This document shows, in pieces, positions 24,017 through 33,091 of a stretch of 51,215 bases of DNA. The stretch is from Eshraghiella sp045124255 (lineage in GTDB: Bacteria > Bacillota > Clostridia > Lachnospirales > Lachnospiraceae). The notes beneath the pieces were generated by a model that worked only from the letters and a program-made list of their open reading frames with translations, did not search any database and had not been told where the DNA came from. The stretch lies in the NCBI GenBank assembly GCA_045124255.1, contig JBGVLM010000038.1, positions 1-51,215 on the forward strand, in the 5' to 3' direction. Position 1 is the first letter of the stretch. Every line of letters begins with the position of its first letter. The translations under genes and the position numbers were made by a program.

Positions 24017-25372
24017 ATGAAAATAAATAGATTTTTTTCAATTTTAATAATTAGTATTTTGTGTGTCACAAATTTATTGGTTTTCAATGTGTCTGCCAAT
24101 GAAGCAGATGAACTCGGCCTGCCGGAATTTCCTGAAATTGCTTCAGATTATGTGGTTGTAATGGATGCTGACAGCCATGAGGTTCTCTATTCCTCAAATC
24201 CCGATGTCAGATGTTATCCCGCCAGCACAACCAAGCTGCTTACCGCACTATTGACGTTAGAGAACTGTGCACTTAATGACGAGATAACTTTTTCTCAGGC
24301 TGCCGTTGACAGTATTGAATACGGCGACGCCAACGCTTCAATCACTCCCGGCGAGACCTTAACGATTGAACAGGCACTCCACTGTCTGCTCTTACGCTCT
24401 GCCAACGAAGTTGCATACGGTCTTGCAGAGAAGGTTTCCGGCAATATCAGTTCTTTCGCTTCACTTATGAATTCCAAGGTTGAAAGCCTTGGAGCCGTCA
24501 ATACACATTTTACAAATGCAAGCGGTCTGACAGACGAATTTCACTATACAACACCTTATGATATGGCTCTTATTGCGTCAGAATGCTTTAACTCTAAGGA
24601 GCTTATGAAAATTGCAGGCTTCAGCGGTCTGTACACAATAGCTCCAACCAACAAAAGTAATTTTACCCGTTATTACAAACCACGCTATGAAATGCTTGAG
24701 GGCGGCGAATATGCCTACAAATATGCTGTGGGCGGCAAAACGGGCTATACCGACGCAGCACGAAACTGTCTGGTATCCTTTGCCCAAAAGGATGATTTAA
24801 GGCTTGTATGCGTTATTTTTAAATCCACAAGTGCGGACTGCTATAATGACACGATTGCTCTTTTTGACTATTATCTGAATAATTATCATAAGATTTTTAT
24901 TGAGGAATATGATTCGGGAATTTCTGACAGCGGAATTGATTTATTATCATTGATTGGTGAGCTTGAAGACTCCTCATACTCCCTGGGTTTTAAGGACGGA
25001 ACATATATCCTTGTTCCAAACATCGTTAAGGAGGAGGAACTGGCAACCGTCATAACCTACTCTGACAGTCCTGCCTACGTCGGTATGGAGGGCGGCTTTG
25101 CCTGTGTCAGCTTCTTTTATGGCGGAATCAGTGTCGGAAAGGCTACAATTTATATAAATTCTTCCTCTCCTGACAGCAATCTGCCCGGAACCAACGGGGT
25201 TGTCAGTTACGGGCAGAATAATGTACTTAAGAACGGCAATTACTTCTATATTAATATCTGGCTTATTGCCGGAATTATTGTATTAACAGCTGCAATTACA
25301 GCTGCCATAATTATTAATGTCAGAAAAAAACAGCGTCATAACAATTACGGTTCATCAGGAATCCATTTCTAA
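24017..25372 (+). CDS. D-alanyl-D-alanine carboxypeptidase (PBP5/DacA family)
   Basis: This 451-residue penicillin-binding protein trims the terminal D-alanine of peptidoglycan stem peptides. A signal peptide spans about 1-27. The catalytic triad motifs are Ser70-x-x-Lys73 (STTK), Ser128-Ala-Asn130 and Lys241-Thr-Gly243. The C-terminus has a hydrophobic segment (about 415-437) followed by a short basic tail, so the enzyme is held in the membrane and faces outside. AAAGGA precedes the ATG. Its stop overlaps the stop of the convergent exonuclease gene by four bases. It is one of few left-arm genes transcribed against the fork. Confidence 0.93.
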   Translation: MKINRFFSILIISILCVTNLLVFNVSANEADELGLPEFPEIASDYVVVMDADSHEVLYSSNPDVRCYPASTTKLLTALLTLENCALNDEITFSQAAVDSIEYGDANASITPGETLTIEQALHCLLLRSANEVAYGLAEKVSGNISSFASLMNSKVESLGAVNTHFTNASGLTDEFHYTTPYDMALIASECFNSKELMKIAGFSGLYTIAPTNKSNFTRYYKPRYEMLEGGEYAYKYAVGGKTGYTDAARNCLVSFAQKDDLRLVCVIFKSTSADCYNDTIALFDYYLNNYHKIFIEEYDSGISDSGIDLLSLIGELEDSSYSLGFKDGTYILVPNIVKEEELATVITYSDSPAYVGMEGGFACVSFFYGGISVGKATIYINSSSPDSNLPGTNGVVSYGQNNVLKNGNYFYINIWLIAGIIVLTAAITAAIIINVRKKQRHNNYGSSGIHF

Positions 25373-26340
25373 GTATCGGACTGTTTCTCACGCTGACGGC
25401 GTTTCCTGCGTTTAACACGTTCCTGAACCTGTCTTTGTTTAATAGCGGCTGCATCTTCCCTGGATGCAGCTTTCATTATTTTAACTGCATAGCAGCGTTC
25501 ATCCGCTGTTTTACGGATTTTGAGTTTGCCCCTCATCAGTCCGTGTACATCACAATATGCAAGACAGTAATACATTTTCTGATTCGTTGCAAACCAGCGT
25601 ATTTTCTTGCGGCAGTTCTTACCGCACTCAATACATGGCGTGGACAGTACAACTCCGTCCTTAAGTGCGTCATCTCTGTCAGTAAAGCCCCTCGAAACAT
25701 ATTTGGTATATTCACCATAATTAAGCGTATATTCCTCTTTACGATTCTTTGGTATAACAAAGGTATCAACAGAGGAATACACCTTTACCTTTTCAAAATC
25801 AATTTTCTGAAAAACCCTTGCAGTATATACTGCGTCATCAAATGCAGAATGAAAAGGGATATCCTTCTCCATCATCTGCTCCGTAACGGCAGCCTCCAGC
25901 GAAATCCTCTGCTTACCGTCACTATAACAGCGGCTGTACAGCTTCTGAATATCATAATAAATGAACGGTTTCGGGAAATTATATTCAACACCAAAGAATT
26001 TACAGTTTCTCTGCAGCTCTGTTAAATCCATTGAACCCCATGTGCCAAAAATATATTCACCGTCCGATTCACACCATTTAAGGAATTCATCCGCCGCCTG
26101 CTTAAACGGCCTGCCCTTCTTCAAATCCTCCATACTGAGCATTACCAAATCCCTGGTCACATAATGGAGTTCTTTATATACCACCGGTGAAATAATTTCA
26201 TGGTACTCACCGGTCACATTAAATCCATCATCAAGCTTAACTGCACCAATCTCTATGATTTCAAATGGTAAATCCTTATTCTCTTGTCCTTTACCGGAGG
26301 GACTCTGGTTCCACTCCAAATCAAAAATAATGTAGTTCAT
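25369..26340 (-). CDS. DEDDh 3'-5' exonuclease with C-terminal zinc-type motif
   Basis: This 323-residue protein has an N-terminal RNase T / exonuclease III-type domain (about 1-180). The DEDDh residues are visible: Asp7 and Glu9 in FDLEWN, Asp in WGSMDLTE near 104, and His-x4-Asp in FHSAFDDA near 166-171. The group resembles KapD/ERI-1-like exonucleases. After it comes a module with CxxC-x2-C and a later C-x3-C (about 236-266), probably a zinc finger, and a strongly basic tail (about 285-320) likely to bind nucleic acid. Substrate (RNA or DNA) is not decided by sequence. It overlaps the convergent carboxypeptidase gene by four bases. Confidence 0.85.
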   Translation of the reverse strand: MNYIIFDLEWNQSPSGKGQENKDLPFEIIEIGAVKLDDGFNVTGEYHEIISPVVYKELHYVTRDLVMLSMEDLKKGRPFKQAADEFLKWCESDGEYIFGTWGSMDLTELQRNCKFFGVEYNFPKPFIYYDIQKLYSRCYSDGKQRISLEAAVTEQMMEKDIPFHSAFDDAVYTARVFQKIDFEKVKVYSSVDTFVIPKNRKEEYTLNYGEYTKYVSRGFTDRDDALKDGVVLSTPCIECGKNCRKKIRWFATNQKMYYCLAYCDVHGLMRGKLKIRKTADERCYAVKIMKAASREDAAAIKQRQVQERVKRRKRRQREKQSDT

Positions 26341-26451
26341 AACATTATCAATATAGCAGATGTTAAGAAAATAATCAATAAAATTGGTTTTTCGGCTAAT
26401 TGTACTAAAATAACAAAATTTAAGATTAATGTATAGTTCTCTTCAATCCAC

Positions 26452-26483
26452 AAAAAAACCTCAAAGCCACGCTTTGAGGTTTA
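26452..26483 (-). terminator. Intrinsic terminator after tRNA-Arg
   Basis: On the - strand AAACCTCAAAG and CTTTGAGGTTT form a strong stem with a small loop followed by TTTTTTTG. It starts about 35 bases beyond the tRNA 3' end. Confidence 0.85.
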
Positions 26484-26516
26484 ATCTGTGCATTCCGGCA
26501 CGCAATATTTTAATAA

Positions 26517-26590
26517 CGTCCCTGACTGGAGTCGAACCAGCGGCCTTTCGCTTAGGAGGCGAACGCTCTATCCTACTGAGCTACAGAGAC
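26517..26590 (-). tRNA. tRNA-Arg (anticodon CCT)
   Basis: On the - strand the acceptor GTCTCTG/CAGGGAC (one G-U pair) and the D arm are followed by anticodon stem TTCGC/GCGAA with loop CTCCTAA and a T arm with GGTTCGACTCC. Anticodon CCT reads AGG. The discriminator is G, and CCA is not encoded. Confidence 0.95.
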
Positions 26591-26613
26591 AATCATTTGA
26601 AAAACCATTTGAT

Positions 26614-26642
26614 ATTTTAACATGTAAATCTGACTTCGTCAA
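26614..26642 (-). promoter_or_regulatory. Promoter for tRNA-Arg
   Basis: On the - strand TTGACG (26637-26642) and TAAAAT (26614-26619) are spaced 17 bases apart, 23 bases upstream of the tRNA 5' end. Confidence 0.75.
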
Positions 26643-26660
26643 TCCACATACGCCAGAATA

Positions 26661-27587
26661 TTACGCATTAAGTTCGATGACTCCCTGCAGCCAGATTTTC
26701 CCGGTAAATCTGAAACCAACCTGCGGAACACCAAACAAATCCTTACTGTTAATTCCGAGATTAATCATATTGTCGTTGCATTCTAACAGCATATAATAAA
26801 TCTCTTCGCCTGTTATCTCGTTGGTCAGGCTCGTAACCTCCATGATATTACCGACAACTGTATAATGGTCGCACTCAAGTCCCGAAGGGATAAAAGAAGA
26901 ATTAACAATCGTGTACATATCCTCCCTGCGGATTCGCTGGCAGATATTTGACAGCATATCATAATCTCCTATGGTAAGATTATCAATTGCGTCAGGATTA
27001 CCACGCATTGCCATATCTACAAGTTTGTTACGTTTGTTGGTCGCAGCCTTGCAGCGGTCAATCTGTGCTTTTGTCTGTCTGATTGGCAGAATTATTTTGC
27101 CGCCGGTGGAAAGTGCACTCAGATACACAAAGCGGTCGGTCAGAATTCTTTCGCCCTTTTCCTTAATAAGGTATTCAACAATATTTTTTACAAAAAAAAT
27201 CGGTGGAACCTCACGCCTTGGTTCGTCACAATGGGCAAGATATGCTTCTTTATCTGTCTGACGCTCCACTACCATTTCACGGTTATAACGCGGGACACTT
27301 CCTTTTAGATACGGAAAATAGAAGGTCTGCTCAAAGCTTTTATCCGACGGATTATAGAATCCACGAATCACAAGACCTCCTATATCTTCAAACTCTGTTC
27401 CGTTTTGCTTTTTCAACATGCAGTAATCAATTTGTGCTTCATAAAAAGAATCCTGTGCTTCGCCCTCGGAATCATAGATTACCGAATTACTGCGTATTGC
27501 CTCTTCCTTAATTCTATTCAAAAGAGTTTCCATGGCGGACCTTGATGTTATTTCACCAAGGCCCACCCCTCTTGCATATAAATGCAT
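26661..27587 (-). CDS. DUF3881-type protein of unknown function
   Basis: This 308-residue soluble protein has no signal, membrane segment or catalytic motif I can name. It looks like the DUF3881 family seen in Lachnospiraceae and relatives, judged by length, by the N-terminal MHLYARG-type start, and by its place right after serS; I cannot confirm this by a search. It starts two bases after the serS stop, and its AAAGGA site lies inside the serS 3' end, so it is translationally coupled to serS. Function unknown. Confidence 0.75.
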   Translation of the reverse strand: MHLYARGVGLGEITSRSAMETLLNRIKEEAIRSNSVIYDSEGEAQDSFYEAQIDYCMLKKQNGTEFEDIGGLVIRGFYNPSDKSFEQTFYFPYLKGSVPRYNREMVVERQTDKEAYLAHCDEPRREVPPIFFVKNIVEYLIKEKGERILTDRFVYLSALSTGGKIILPIRQTKAQIDRCKAATNKRNKLVDMAMRGNPDAIDNLTIGDYDMLSNICQRIRREDMYTIVNSSFIPSGLECDHYTVVGNIMEVTSLTNEITGEEIYYMLLECNDNMINLGINSKDLFGVPQVGFRFTGKIWLQGVIELNA

Positions 27588-27588
27588 A

Positions 27589-28878
27589 TTATTTATCCTT
27601 TTTCTCTATTTTGGTCATTCCACCCATGTATGGCTGAAGCGCAGCAGGAATGTTGACACTTCCGTCCGCATTAAGGTTATTTTCCAAAAATGCGATTAAC
27701 ATTCTAGGTGGTGCAACTACTGTGTTATTAAGTGTGTGTGCAAAATATTTGCCGTTCTCTCCATTAACACGGATTCTAAGTCTTCTTGCCTGAGCGTCTC
27801 CAAGATTAGAGCAGCTTCCTACCTCAAAATACTTCTTCTGTCTTGGTGACCATGCCTCAACGTCAATTGATTTAACCTTAAGGTCTGCCAAGTCACCTGA
27901 ACAGCATTCAAGTGTACGAACCGGAATATCCAAAGAACGGAAAAGGTCAACTGTGTTCTGCCATAATTTATCAAACCACATTTTGCTGTCCTCAGGCTTA
28001 CATACAACAATCATTTCCTGCTTCTCAAACTGATGAATTCTGTATACTCCACGTTCCTCAATACCATGTGCACCTTTTTCTTTTCTAAAACATGGTGAGT
28101 AGCTTGTCATTGTATACGGCAGATTCTTTTCATCAAGAAGATTATCAATAAATTTACCAATCATTGAATGTTCACTTGTTCCGATAAGATATAAATCCTC
28201 ACCTTCGATTTTGTACATCATTGCTTCCATCTCAGCAAAGCTCATTACTCCGGTAACAACATCGCTTCGAATCATAAAAGGTGGTACACAGTAGGTAAAA
28301 CCTCTGTTAATCATAAAATCTCTTGCATAAGAGATAACTGCTGAATGAAGTCTTGCAATATCTCCCATAAGATAGTAAAAACCATTTCCTGCAACTCTTC
28401 TTGCGCTGTCCAAATCAATTCCGTCAAAATTCTCCATAATCTCTGTGTGATATGGAATTTCAAAGTCAGGAACTACAGGCTCGCCGTATTTCTGAATTTC
28501 TACATTTTCGCTGTCATCTTTTCCGATTGGAACACTTGGGTCAATTATGTTTGGAATAATCAACATAATTTTTCTGACCTTTTCTTCAAGCTCTGCTTCC
28601 TTAACTTCTAACTCTGCAAGTCTTTCGGAATTAGCAGTTACCTGTTTCTTAACATCTTCTGCTTCTTCCTTCTTACCCTGTGCCATCAAAGCACCAATCT
28701 GCTTAGACAATTTATTACGTTCTGCTCTGAGGTTGTCCGCCTCCTGTTTTGCAGCTCTTGATTCTTCATCCAAAGCAATTACTTCATCTACTAAAGGAAG
28801 CTTTGAATCCTGAAATTTCTTCTTAATATTTTCTTTTACAATGTCAGGGTTTTCTCTGACGAATTTCATATCTAACAT
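27589..28878 (-). CDS. serS: Seryl-tRNA synthetase
   Basis: This 429-residue class II synthetase charges tRNA-Ser. The N-terminal about 110 residues form the long antiparallel coiled-coil arm that binds the tRNA variable arm. The catalytic core contains the GTSEH serine-site motif, motif 2 with FRKEKGAHG, and motif 3 with a conserved Arg near PPRML close to the C-terminus. Length is typical. The gene is 20 bases after the HD-GYP gene, with no room for a T-box leader, so it is expressed as part of the parAB-proximal transcript or from a promoter inside the upstream gene. Confidence 0.96.
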   Translation of the reverse strand: MLDMKFVRENPDIVKENIKKKFQDSKLPLVDEVIALDEESRAAKQEADNLRAERNKLSKQIGALMAQGKKEEAEDVKKQVTANSERLAELEVKEAELEEKVRKIMLIIPNIIDPSVPIGKDDSENVEIQKYGEPVVPDFEIPYHTEIMENFDGIDLDSARRVAGNGFYYLMGDIARLHSAVISYARDFMINRGFTYCVPPFMIRSDVVTGVMSFAEMEAMMYKIEGEDLYLIGTSEHSMIGKFIDNLLDEKNLPYTMTSYSPCFRKEKGAHGIEERGVYRIHQFEKQEMIVVCKPEDSKMWFDKLWQNTVDLFRSLDIPVRTLECCSGDLADLKVKSIDVEAWSPRQKKYFEVGSCSNLGDAQARRLRIRVNGENGKYFAHTLNNTVVAPPRMLIAFLENNLNADGSVNIPAALQPYMGGMTKIEKKDK

Positions 28879-28898
28879 TTGTTGTTATCCTCCTGTTT

Positions 28899-29954
28899 CT
28901 ATTCCACTGTGTCCATTATAAACACTGTAAGGTATTCTGTTAAGTCTTTTGTTATATTTTCTTTATAAGGATTTCCCATTGAGTCCATTAATAATCTTAA
29001 TATCGGTCTGTCAGGAAGTCCTTTATTCTGTGCAATAATCTCTGCTATATCGCCGTCACTTGTTAAAACCTGGCAGCCGTTAGGAAACCATGCAATATTT
29101 GAAATAATCTTTGTAACCACATCATAGTCAAAAAGATAGGCTCCGGCAGTTCTCAGATACTCGACTACTTCATGTACCTTTCTTCTCTTAAATCCGATTC
29201 CGTTTACAAGCTCATCAAAAAAGTCACATATTGCAACGATTTTAACCTCAATCGGAATTCTTTCACTATTCTTGTGAAAAGGATATCCGCTTCCGTCCTC
29301 ACGCTCATGGTGCGAAAGTACAATTAATTTTACTTTATCAGGAATCCATTCATGGTCATGTATCATTTCATATCCTTCTATTACATGCCTGCGATATGCC
29401 ATTTTTTCCTGTGATGTCATATTATCAATTTCAACATCATTATAATCCATTTCCAAATCACACATTCCGATGTCATGGAACAATGCACCCAGTCCGATAT
29501 AATCCAGTTCTTCCTCTGAAAGCCCAAGTTTAATTCCCATTACAACCGACAGAATTGCAACATTTATCATGTGCGAGTAAATATCAACGCTTCTTCTTTT
29601 GACATTAATCATTGAATTCATTACATTCTCTGTTGAAATTAATTTTCTGATTGTTCTAAAAGCATGCTCTGAAACCAGCTTCATCTCACTATCGTCATTA
29701 AATCTTATTCTTGATTTAATAGCATGGGTAACACAGTTCAAAATATCATTTTCAATTACTTCTGCACAGAAAATATCAACTTCTTTATTTTTAACAGTAA
29801 TCCATACTGAATGAATGTTATTCTCTATTAACTTTTGAACTATATCATCTGTTATCGGACTTCCTGCATATAACAAAACAACGCCCGAATCATTACATAC
29901 CGTTCTGCCAAGAACGGCATTTTCCGGAATTTCTCTGACATCTACAACTCTCAT
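28899..29954 (-). CDS. HD-GYP domain protein, probable cyclic-di-nucleotide phosphodiesterase
   Basis: This 351-residue protein has an N-terminal domain of about 60 residues like those preceding HD-GYP modules. The HD-GYP core is at about 110-290: FHDIG for the metal-binding His-Asp pair, a HVIEG motif, HHEREDGSGYP with the GYP signature, and DFFDEL. All the recognisable metal ligands are present, so it is probably active on cyclic di-GMP or a related dinucleotide. No membrane segment is seen. The ATG follows AGAGG by eight bases; an in-frame GTG three codons earlier overlaps that site. Its position between DUF4446 and serS suggests housekeeping expression, though its signal role is not known. 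Confidence 0.87.
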   Translation of the reverse strand: MRVVDVREIPENAVLGRTVCNDSGVVLLYAGSPITDDIVQKLIENNIHSVWITVKNKEVDIFCAEVIENDILNCVTHAIKSRIRFNDDSEMKLVSEHAFRTIRKLISTENVMNSMINVKRRSVDIYSHMINVAILSVVMGIKLGLSEEELDYIGLGALFHDIGMCDLEMDYNDVEIDNMTSQEKMAYRRHVIEGYEMIHDHEWIPDKVKLIVLSHHEREDGSGYPFHKNSERIPIEVKIVAICDFFDELVNGIGFKRRKVHEVVEYLRTAGAYLFDYDVVTKIISNIAWFPNGCQVLTSDGDIAEIIAQNKGLPDRPILRLLMDSMGNPYKENITKDLTEYLTVFIMDTVE

Positions 29955-29977
29955 TCCTACCACCTCTTTATTATGTT

Positions 29978-30493
29978 CTAATCTGTCACATTGCTGTCAG
30001 AATTAATTGCCTGCTCAAGAGCCACCTTCTCTTCCTCTCCTAAGGTTATATAACTCTCTCCCTTAACAATTTCCTTAATATAGGTATAGCAGCCTTCCCT
30101 GCTGTGCATTGCATTCATAACAAAACCATTATTGGTCTTATCAAGCATTGCAAGTGCAAAGCTTAGTTTGCCTCCCATTTCATTAAATGCATCATATTTA
30201 ACTATACCAACCTTTTTATATGTGGACAATAATTCCTCATTAATTTCTTCAATCTGTTTTTTATTAACATTATTTGATACTTTTAATTCATCCACTTCCT
30301 TGAATCTGGTTAAAATAGTGTCTTCAAGGGTTTTACCATCCTTACCGGATATAAAAGTTTCATATTTTGCATTCAATTTATTGATACGAAGTGTATTATA
30401 AATAACTAAAACGATTAATACTATAACTAAAACAGCAAGTGCAAGAATTATGTATACGGAATTACTTTCAATTAAATTAAAAAACGCTTTCAT
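29978..30493 (-). CDS. DUF4446 family membrane protein
   Basis: This 171-residue protein has one N-terminal membrane helix (about 12-32), then a coiled-coil stretch (about 33-90) and a compact C-terminal domain. The region with DAFNEMGGKLSFALAMLD is characteristic of the DUF4446 family. Members are commonly found directly after parB in Clostridia, as here (14 bases downstream of parB). Function is unknown. The topology suggests a membrane-anchored cytoplasmic domain. Confidence 0.85.
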   Translation of the reverse strand: MKAFFNLIESNSVYIILALAVLVIVLIVLVIYNTLRINKLNAKYETFISGKDGKTLEDTILTRFKEVDELKVSNNVNKKQIEEINEELLSTYKKVGIVKYDAFNEMGGKLSFALAMLDKTNNGFVMNAMHSREGCYTYIKEIVKGESYITLGEEEKVALEQAINSDSNVTD

Positions 30494-30507
30494 TAGTATC
30501 CTCCATA

Positions 30508-31416
30508 TTATTTGTTTTTAAGCAATTCGACGATTCTTTCGAAATCATCCTTGGAATAATATTCAATTTCGATTTTTCCTTTATTATTATCCTTATTTTT
30601 GATAACAATTTTGGTACCGACAGCTAATTTTAACTGTTCCTCCATATCCCTATAGATAAAATCATTCTCAGGCAATTTCTTATCCACGGACTTGGAAGGA
30701 TTATTATATGCTTTAACCAGCTTCTCAGTCTCTCTAACACTGAGTTTCTTGTCAAAAACCTCCATTGCAACAGAATACTGCTGTTCATTATCCTCAATTC
30801 CGAGCAGAGTTCTGGCATGTCCGCTTGAAATCATATCATCAATTACCATCTGCTGTACTCTTTCATCAAGCTTGAGAAGTCTCATTGCATTGGTAATTGC
30901 AGCACGGCTCTTGGACACTCTTTCAGCAACCTCATCCTGCTTAAGGTTATATTCCTTAATAAGACTCTGATAAGCAAGTGCTTCTTCAATCGGATTTAAA
31001 TCCTCTCTCTGGATATTCTCGATAAGAGCGACCTCCATTATCTCCTGATTGCTGTAATCCTTAATAACTACCGGAAGTTCTTTAAGTCCTGCAAGCTTTG
31101 CAGCTCTCCAACGCCTCTCTCCGGCAACTATTTTGTAATAGTCTTTCTCCTTCTTAACAAGAAGTGGCTCTATTACACCATATCTCTTAATTGAATCAGC
31201 CAGCTCTATAAGTGCGTCTTCATCAAAGTTACGTCTTGGCTGTTCTCTATTTGGTTCAATTTCATTTATCTTAAGTACAACCTCAGCAGGCTCCTTAACT
31301 ATCTTCTCTACTATTTTCTCTACTACCTTAGTATTGCCGGCTTCAACCTGAACATCTGAGTCCGGTATCAGATTACCAAGTCCCTTTCCGAGTCCTTTCT
31401 TTCTTGCTACTGCCAT
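30508..31416 (-). CDS. parB: Chromosome partitioning protein ParB / Spo0J
   Basis: This 302-residue protein binds parS and loads onto DNA as a CTP-dependent clamp. Visible motifs are the CTP-binding GERRWRAA (about 100-107) and ENIQREDLNPIEEA (about 133-146), the helix-turn-helix around 160-185 with VAERVSKSRAAITN, and a basic C-terminal dimerisation domain. A short N-terminal LGKGLGNLIP motif would touch ParA. The start overlaps the parA 3' end by 10 bases, so translation is coupled. Two parS sites lie upstream of parA. Confidence 0.96.
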   Translation of the reverse strand: MAVARKKGLGKGLGNLIPDSDVQVEAGNTKVVEKIVEKIVKEPAEVVLKINEIEPNREQPRRNFDEDALIELADSIKRYGVIEPLLVKKEKDYYKIVAGERRWRAAKLAGLKELPVVIKDYSNQEIMEVALIENIQREDLNPIEEALAYQSLIKEYNLKQDEVAERVSKSRAAITNAMRLLKLDERVQQMVIDDMISSGHARTLLGIEDNEQQYSVAMEVFDKKLSVRETEKLVKAYNNPSKSVDKKLPENDFIYRDMEEQLKLAVGTKIVIKNKDNNKGKIEIEYYSKDDFERIVELLKNK

Positions 31417-32183
31417 TCGTCTTCACCTCTATGTATTACTTCCTCCGCCAACAATCTGTAGCTCTCTGCTCCGGCAGATTTAGGGTCATACAGATTAATA
31501 GGCAGTCCATGACTTGGTGCTTCCGCAAGTCTTATATTTCTTGGAATAATTGTTTTGTAAATTGTCTGTTTAAGATTCTCTTTAACATTCTCCACTACCT
31601 GAAGAGACAGATTGGTTCTTGCGTCATACATTGTAAATACAACGCCTTCCATCTCCAAATCCGGATTAAGTCTTTTCTTAACAAGATTAATCGTATGAAT
31701 AAGCTGTGACAATCCCTCCAGAGCATAATATTCACACTGAATCGGAACTAATACAGTATCTGCGGCGGTCATTGCATTAACGGTAAGCATGGAAAGTGAT
31801 GGCGGACAATCCACAATTACAAAATCATAATTTTCTCTGACTTTATTAATCTCCTTCTGTAATATGTATTCTCTTTCATCAACACCAATCAAATCTATCT
31901 CCGCTCCGGATAAATTTACATTGGATGGCATTACATCCAGATTGTCCAATACATTCTTAATAACGCACTCATCAACAGTACATTCTCCAAGCATTAATTC
32001 ATATATGGTATTCTCTACATTATTCTTATCCACACCAAGTCCGCTTGTTGTATTTCCCTGTGGGTCAACATCAACTACAAGAACTCTTTGACCAAGTTCT
32101 GCAAGGCAGGCAGATAAGTTAATTGAAGTCGTTGTCTTTCCGACTCCGCCCTTCTGATTGGCTACCGCTATAATTCTACCCAT
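31407..32183 (-). CDS. parA: Chromosome partitioning ATPase ParA / Soj
   Basis: This 258-residue ParA/MinD-type ATPase has the deviant Walker A loop KGGVGKTTT at 10-18, Walker A' DVDPQGN near 40-46 and Walker B FVIVDCPP near 118-125. It is a short ParA without an N-terminal DNA-binding extension, as in chromosomal Soj. With ParB and parS it helps segregate the origin and, in Firmicutes, controls DnaA. GGAGG precedes the ATG. The 266-base region upstream holds two parS sites and a TATAAT box about 45 bases before the start. Confidence 0.96.
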   Translation of the reverse strand: MGRIIAVANQKGGVGKTTTSINLSACLAELGQRVLVVDVDPQGNTTSGLGVDKNNVENTIYELMLGECTVDECVIKNVLDNLDVMPSNVNLSGAEIDLIGVDEREYILQKEINKVRENYDFVIVDCPPSLSMLTVNAMTAADTVLVPIQCEYYALEGLSQLIHTINLVKKRLNPDLEMEGVVFTMYDARTNLSLQVVENVKENLKQTIYKTIIPRNIRLAEAPSHGLPINLYDPKSAGAESYRLLAEEVIHRGEDEWQ

Positions 32184-32317
32184 ATTGGTTCCTCCAATTG
32201 TTTATCATGTTTAACTATTATATCACTTACGGGATTGAAATTCTATATTAATGTATTAATTATTAGTGAAAAATTTATTTTTTGATTATGTTTCTGTTTC
32301 ACAAAAGCAGCCATAAA

Positions 32318-32333
32318 TGTTTCACGTGAAACA
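32318..32333. promoter_or_regulatory. parS site 1
   Basis: TGTTTCACGTGAAACA is a perfect match to the bacterial parS consensus. It lies between parA and the DegU-like regulator, about 8.5 kb from dnaA, where ParB clamps would load. Confidence 0.95.
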
Positions 32334-32428
32334 TTTATAACTGTTTAACATTGAGTTGATGAAATATTTTCTTGTATGTGCCGGTGTATCAATGTCTATC
32401 CTATAAAGTTTAAAAGTTCCACGTGTAA

Positions 32429-32444
32429 TGTTTCACGTGAAACT
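32429..32444. promoter_or_regulatory. parS site 2
   Basis: TGTTTCACGTGAAACT matches parS at 15 of 16 positions. It ends 6 bases from the stop codon of the regulator gene. A degenerate TTCCACGTGTAA lies just before it (about 32417-32428). Confidence 0.9.
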
Positions 32445-32449
32445 TTTTT

Positions 32450-33091
32450 CTAAATACTTATCAAATTATTTTTAATTGCAAACACTGCCGCCTGTGTTCT
32501 GTCATTAACCTGAATTTTCTTAAATATATTGGACACATGATTCTTGACCGTCCTTTCACTTATATTAAGTTTCAGTCCTATTTCCTTATTCAATAATCCA
32601 TGTGCAACAAGTTTTAAGATTTCCATTTCTCTGTTAGTTAATTCCTTAATCTTGTCAATTGAAGAATTTCTAATCATAACGGAAGAATTCAATCCTTCAC
32701 GCAACGACTTCTGAATATATGTATTACCCTGATACAAATTAAGTATTGCTGTTTTTAATTCATGTACTTCACAGTTTTTAAGAAGATATCCGTCACATCC
32801 GGCGTCAACTGCTTTCATAACTTTTTCTGAATCACTATCAGAAGCAAACATTAATACCTTAACATTAAATTCCTGTTCACGCATAATTCTTAAAGTACGC
32901 AATGCATCAAGATTTTTCAAATTCATATCCAGAATAACAATATTAGGTTTGATTTTATTAACATCATTGAGACATGAATAACCGTCTGCTGCTTCTCCAA
33001 TAACAGATACGTCAAGTTCTTTCTCAAGAAGCAGCTTTAACCCCTTTCGAACAATATTCTGACTGTCCCCAATAAAAACATTAATTGGCAT
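32450..33091 (-). CDS. DegU/NarL-type response regulator with degenerate receiver
   Basis: This 213-residue protein has a receiver domain (about 1-120) and a LuxR-type helix-turn-helix (about 148-208, with LTNREMEILKLVAHG and ISERTVKNHVSNI). The phospho-acceptor Asp55 and Lys105 are present. By eye the usual acidic pair is Asp9-Ser10 instead of Asp-Asp, and the conserved Thr/Ser is Ala83. Phosphorylation may therefore be weak or absent. No histidine kinase gene is nearby. The gene before it encodes a short coiled-coil protein, and its stop codon directly abuts this start. Targets are unknown, and parS sites follow immediately. Confidence 0.88.
   Translation of the reverse strand: MPINVFIGDSQNIVRKGLKLLLEKELDVSVIGEAADGYSCLNDVNKIKPNIVILDMNLKNLDALRTLRIMREQEFNVKVLMFASDSDSEKVMKAVDAGCDGYLLKNCEVHELKTAILNLYQGNTYIQKSLREGLNSSVMIRNSSIDKIKELTNREMEILKLVAHGLLNKEIGLKLNISERTVKNHVSNIFKKIQVNDRTQAAVFAIKNNLISI

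Noticed and set aside
26429..26796. Two + strand reading frames across tRNA-Arg
   Set aside because: They are antisense to tRNA-Arg and to the DUF3881-type gene, with no ribosome site.
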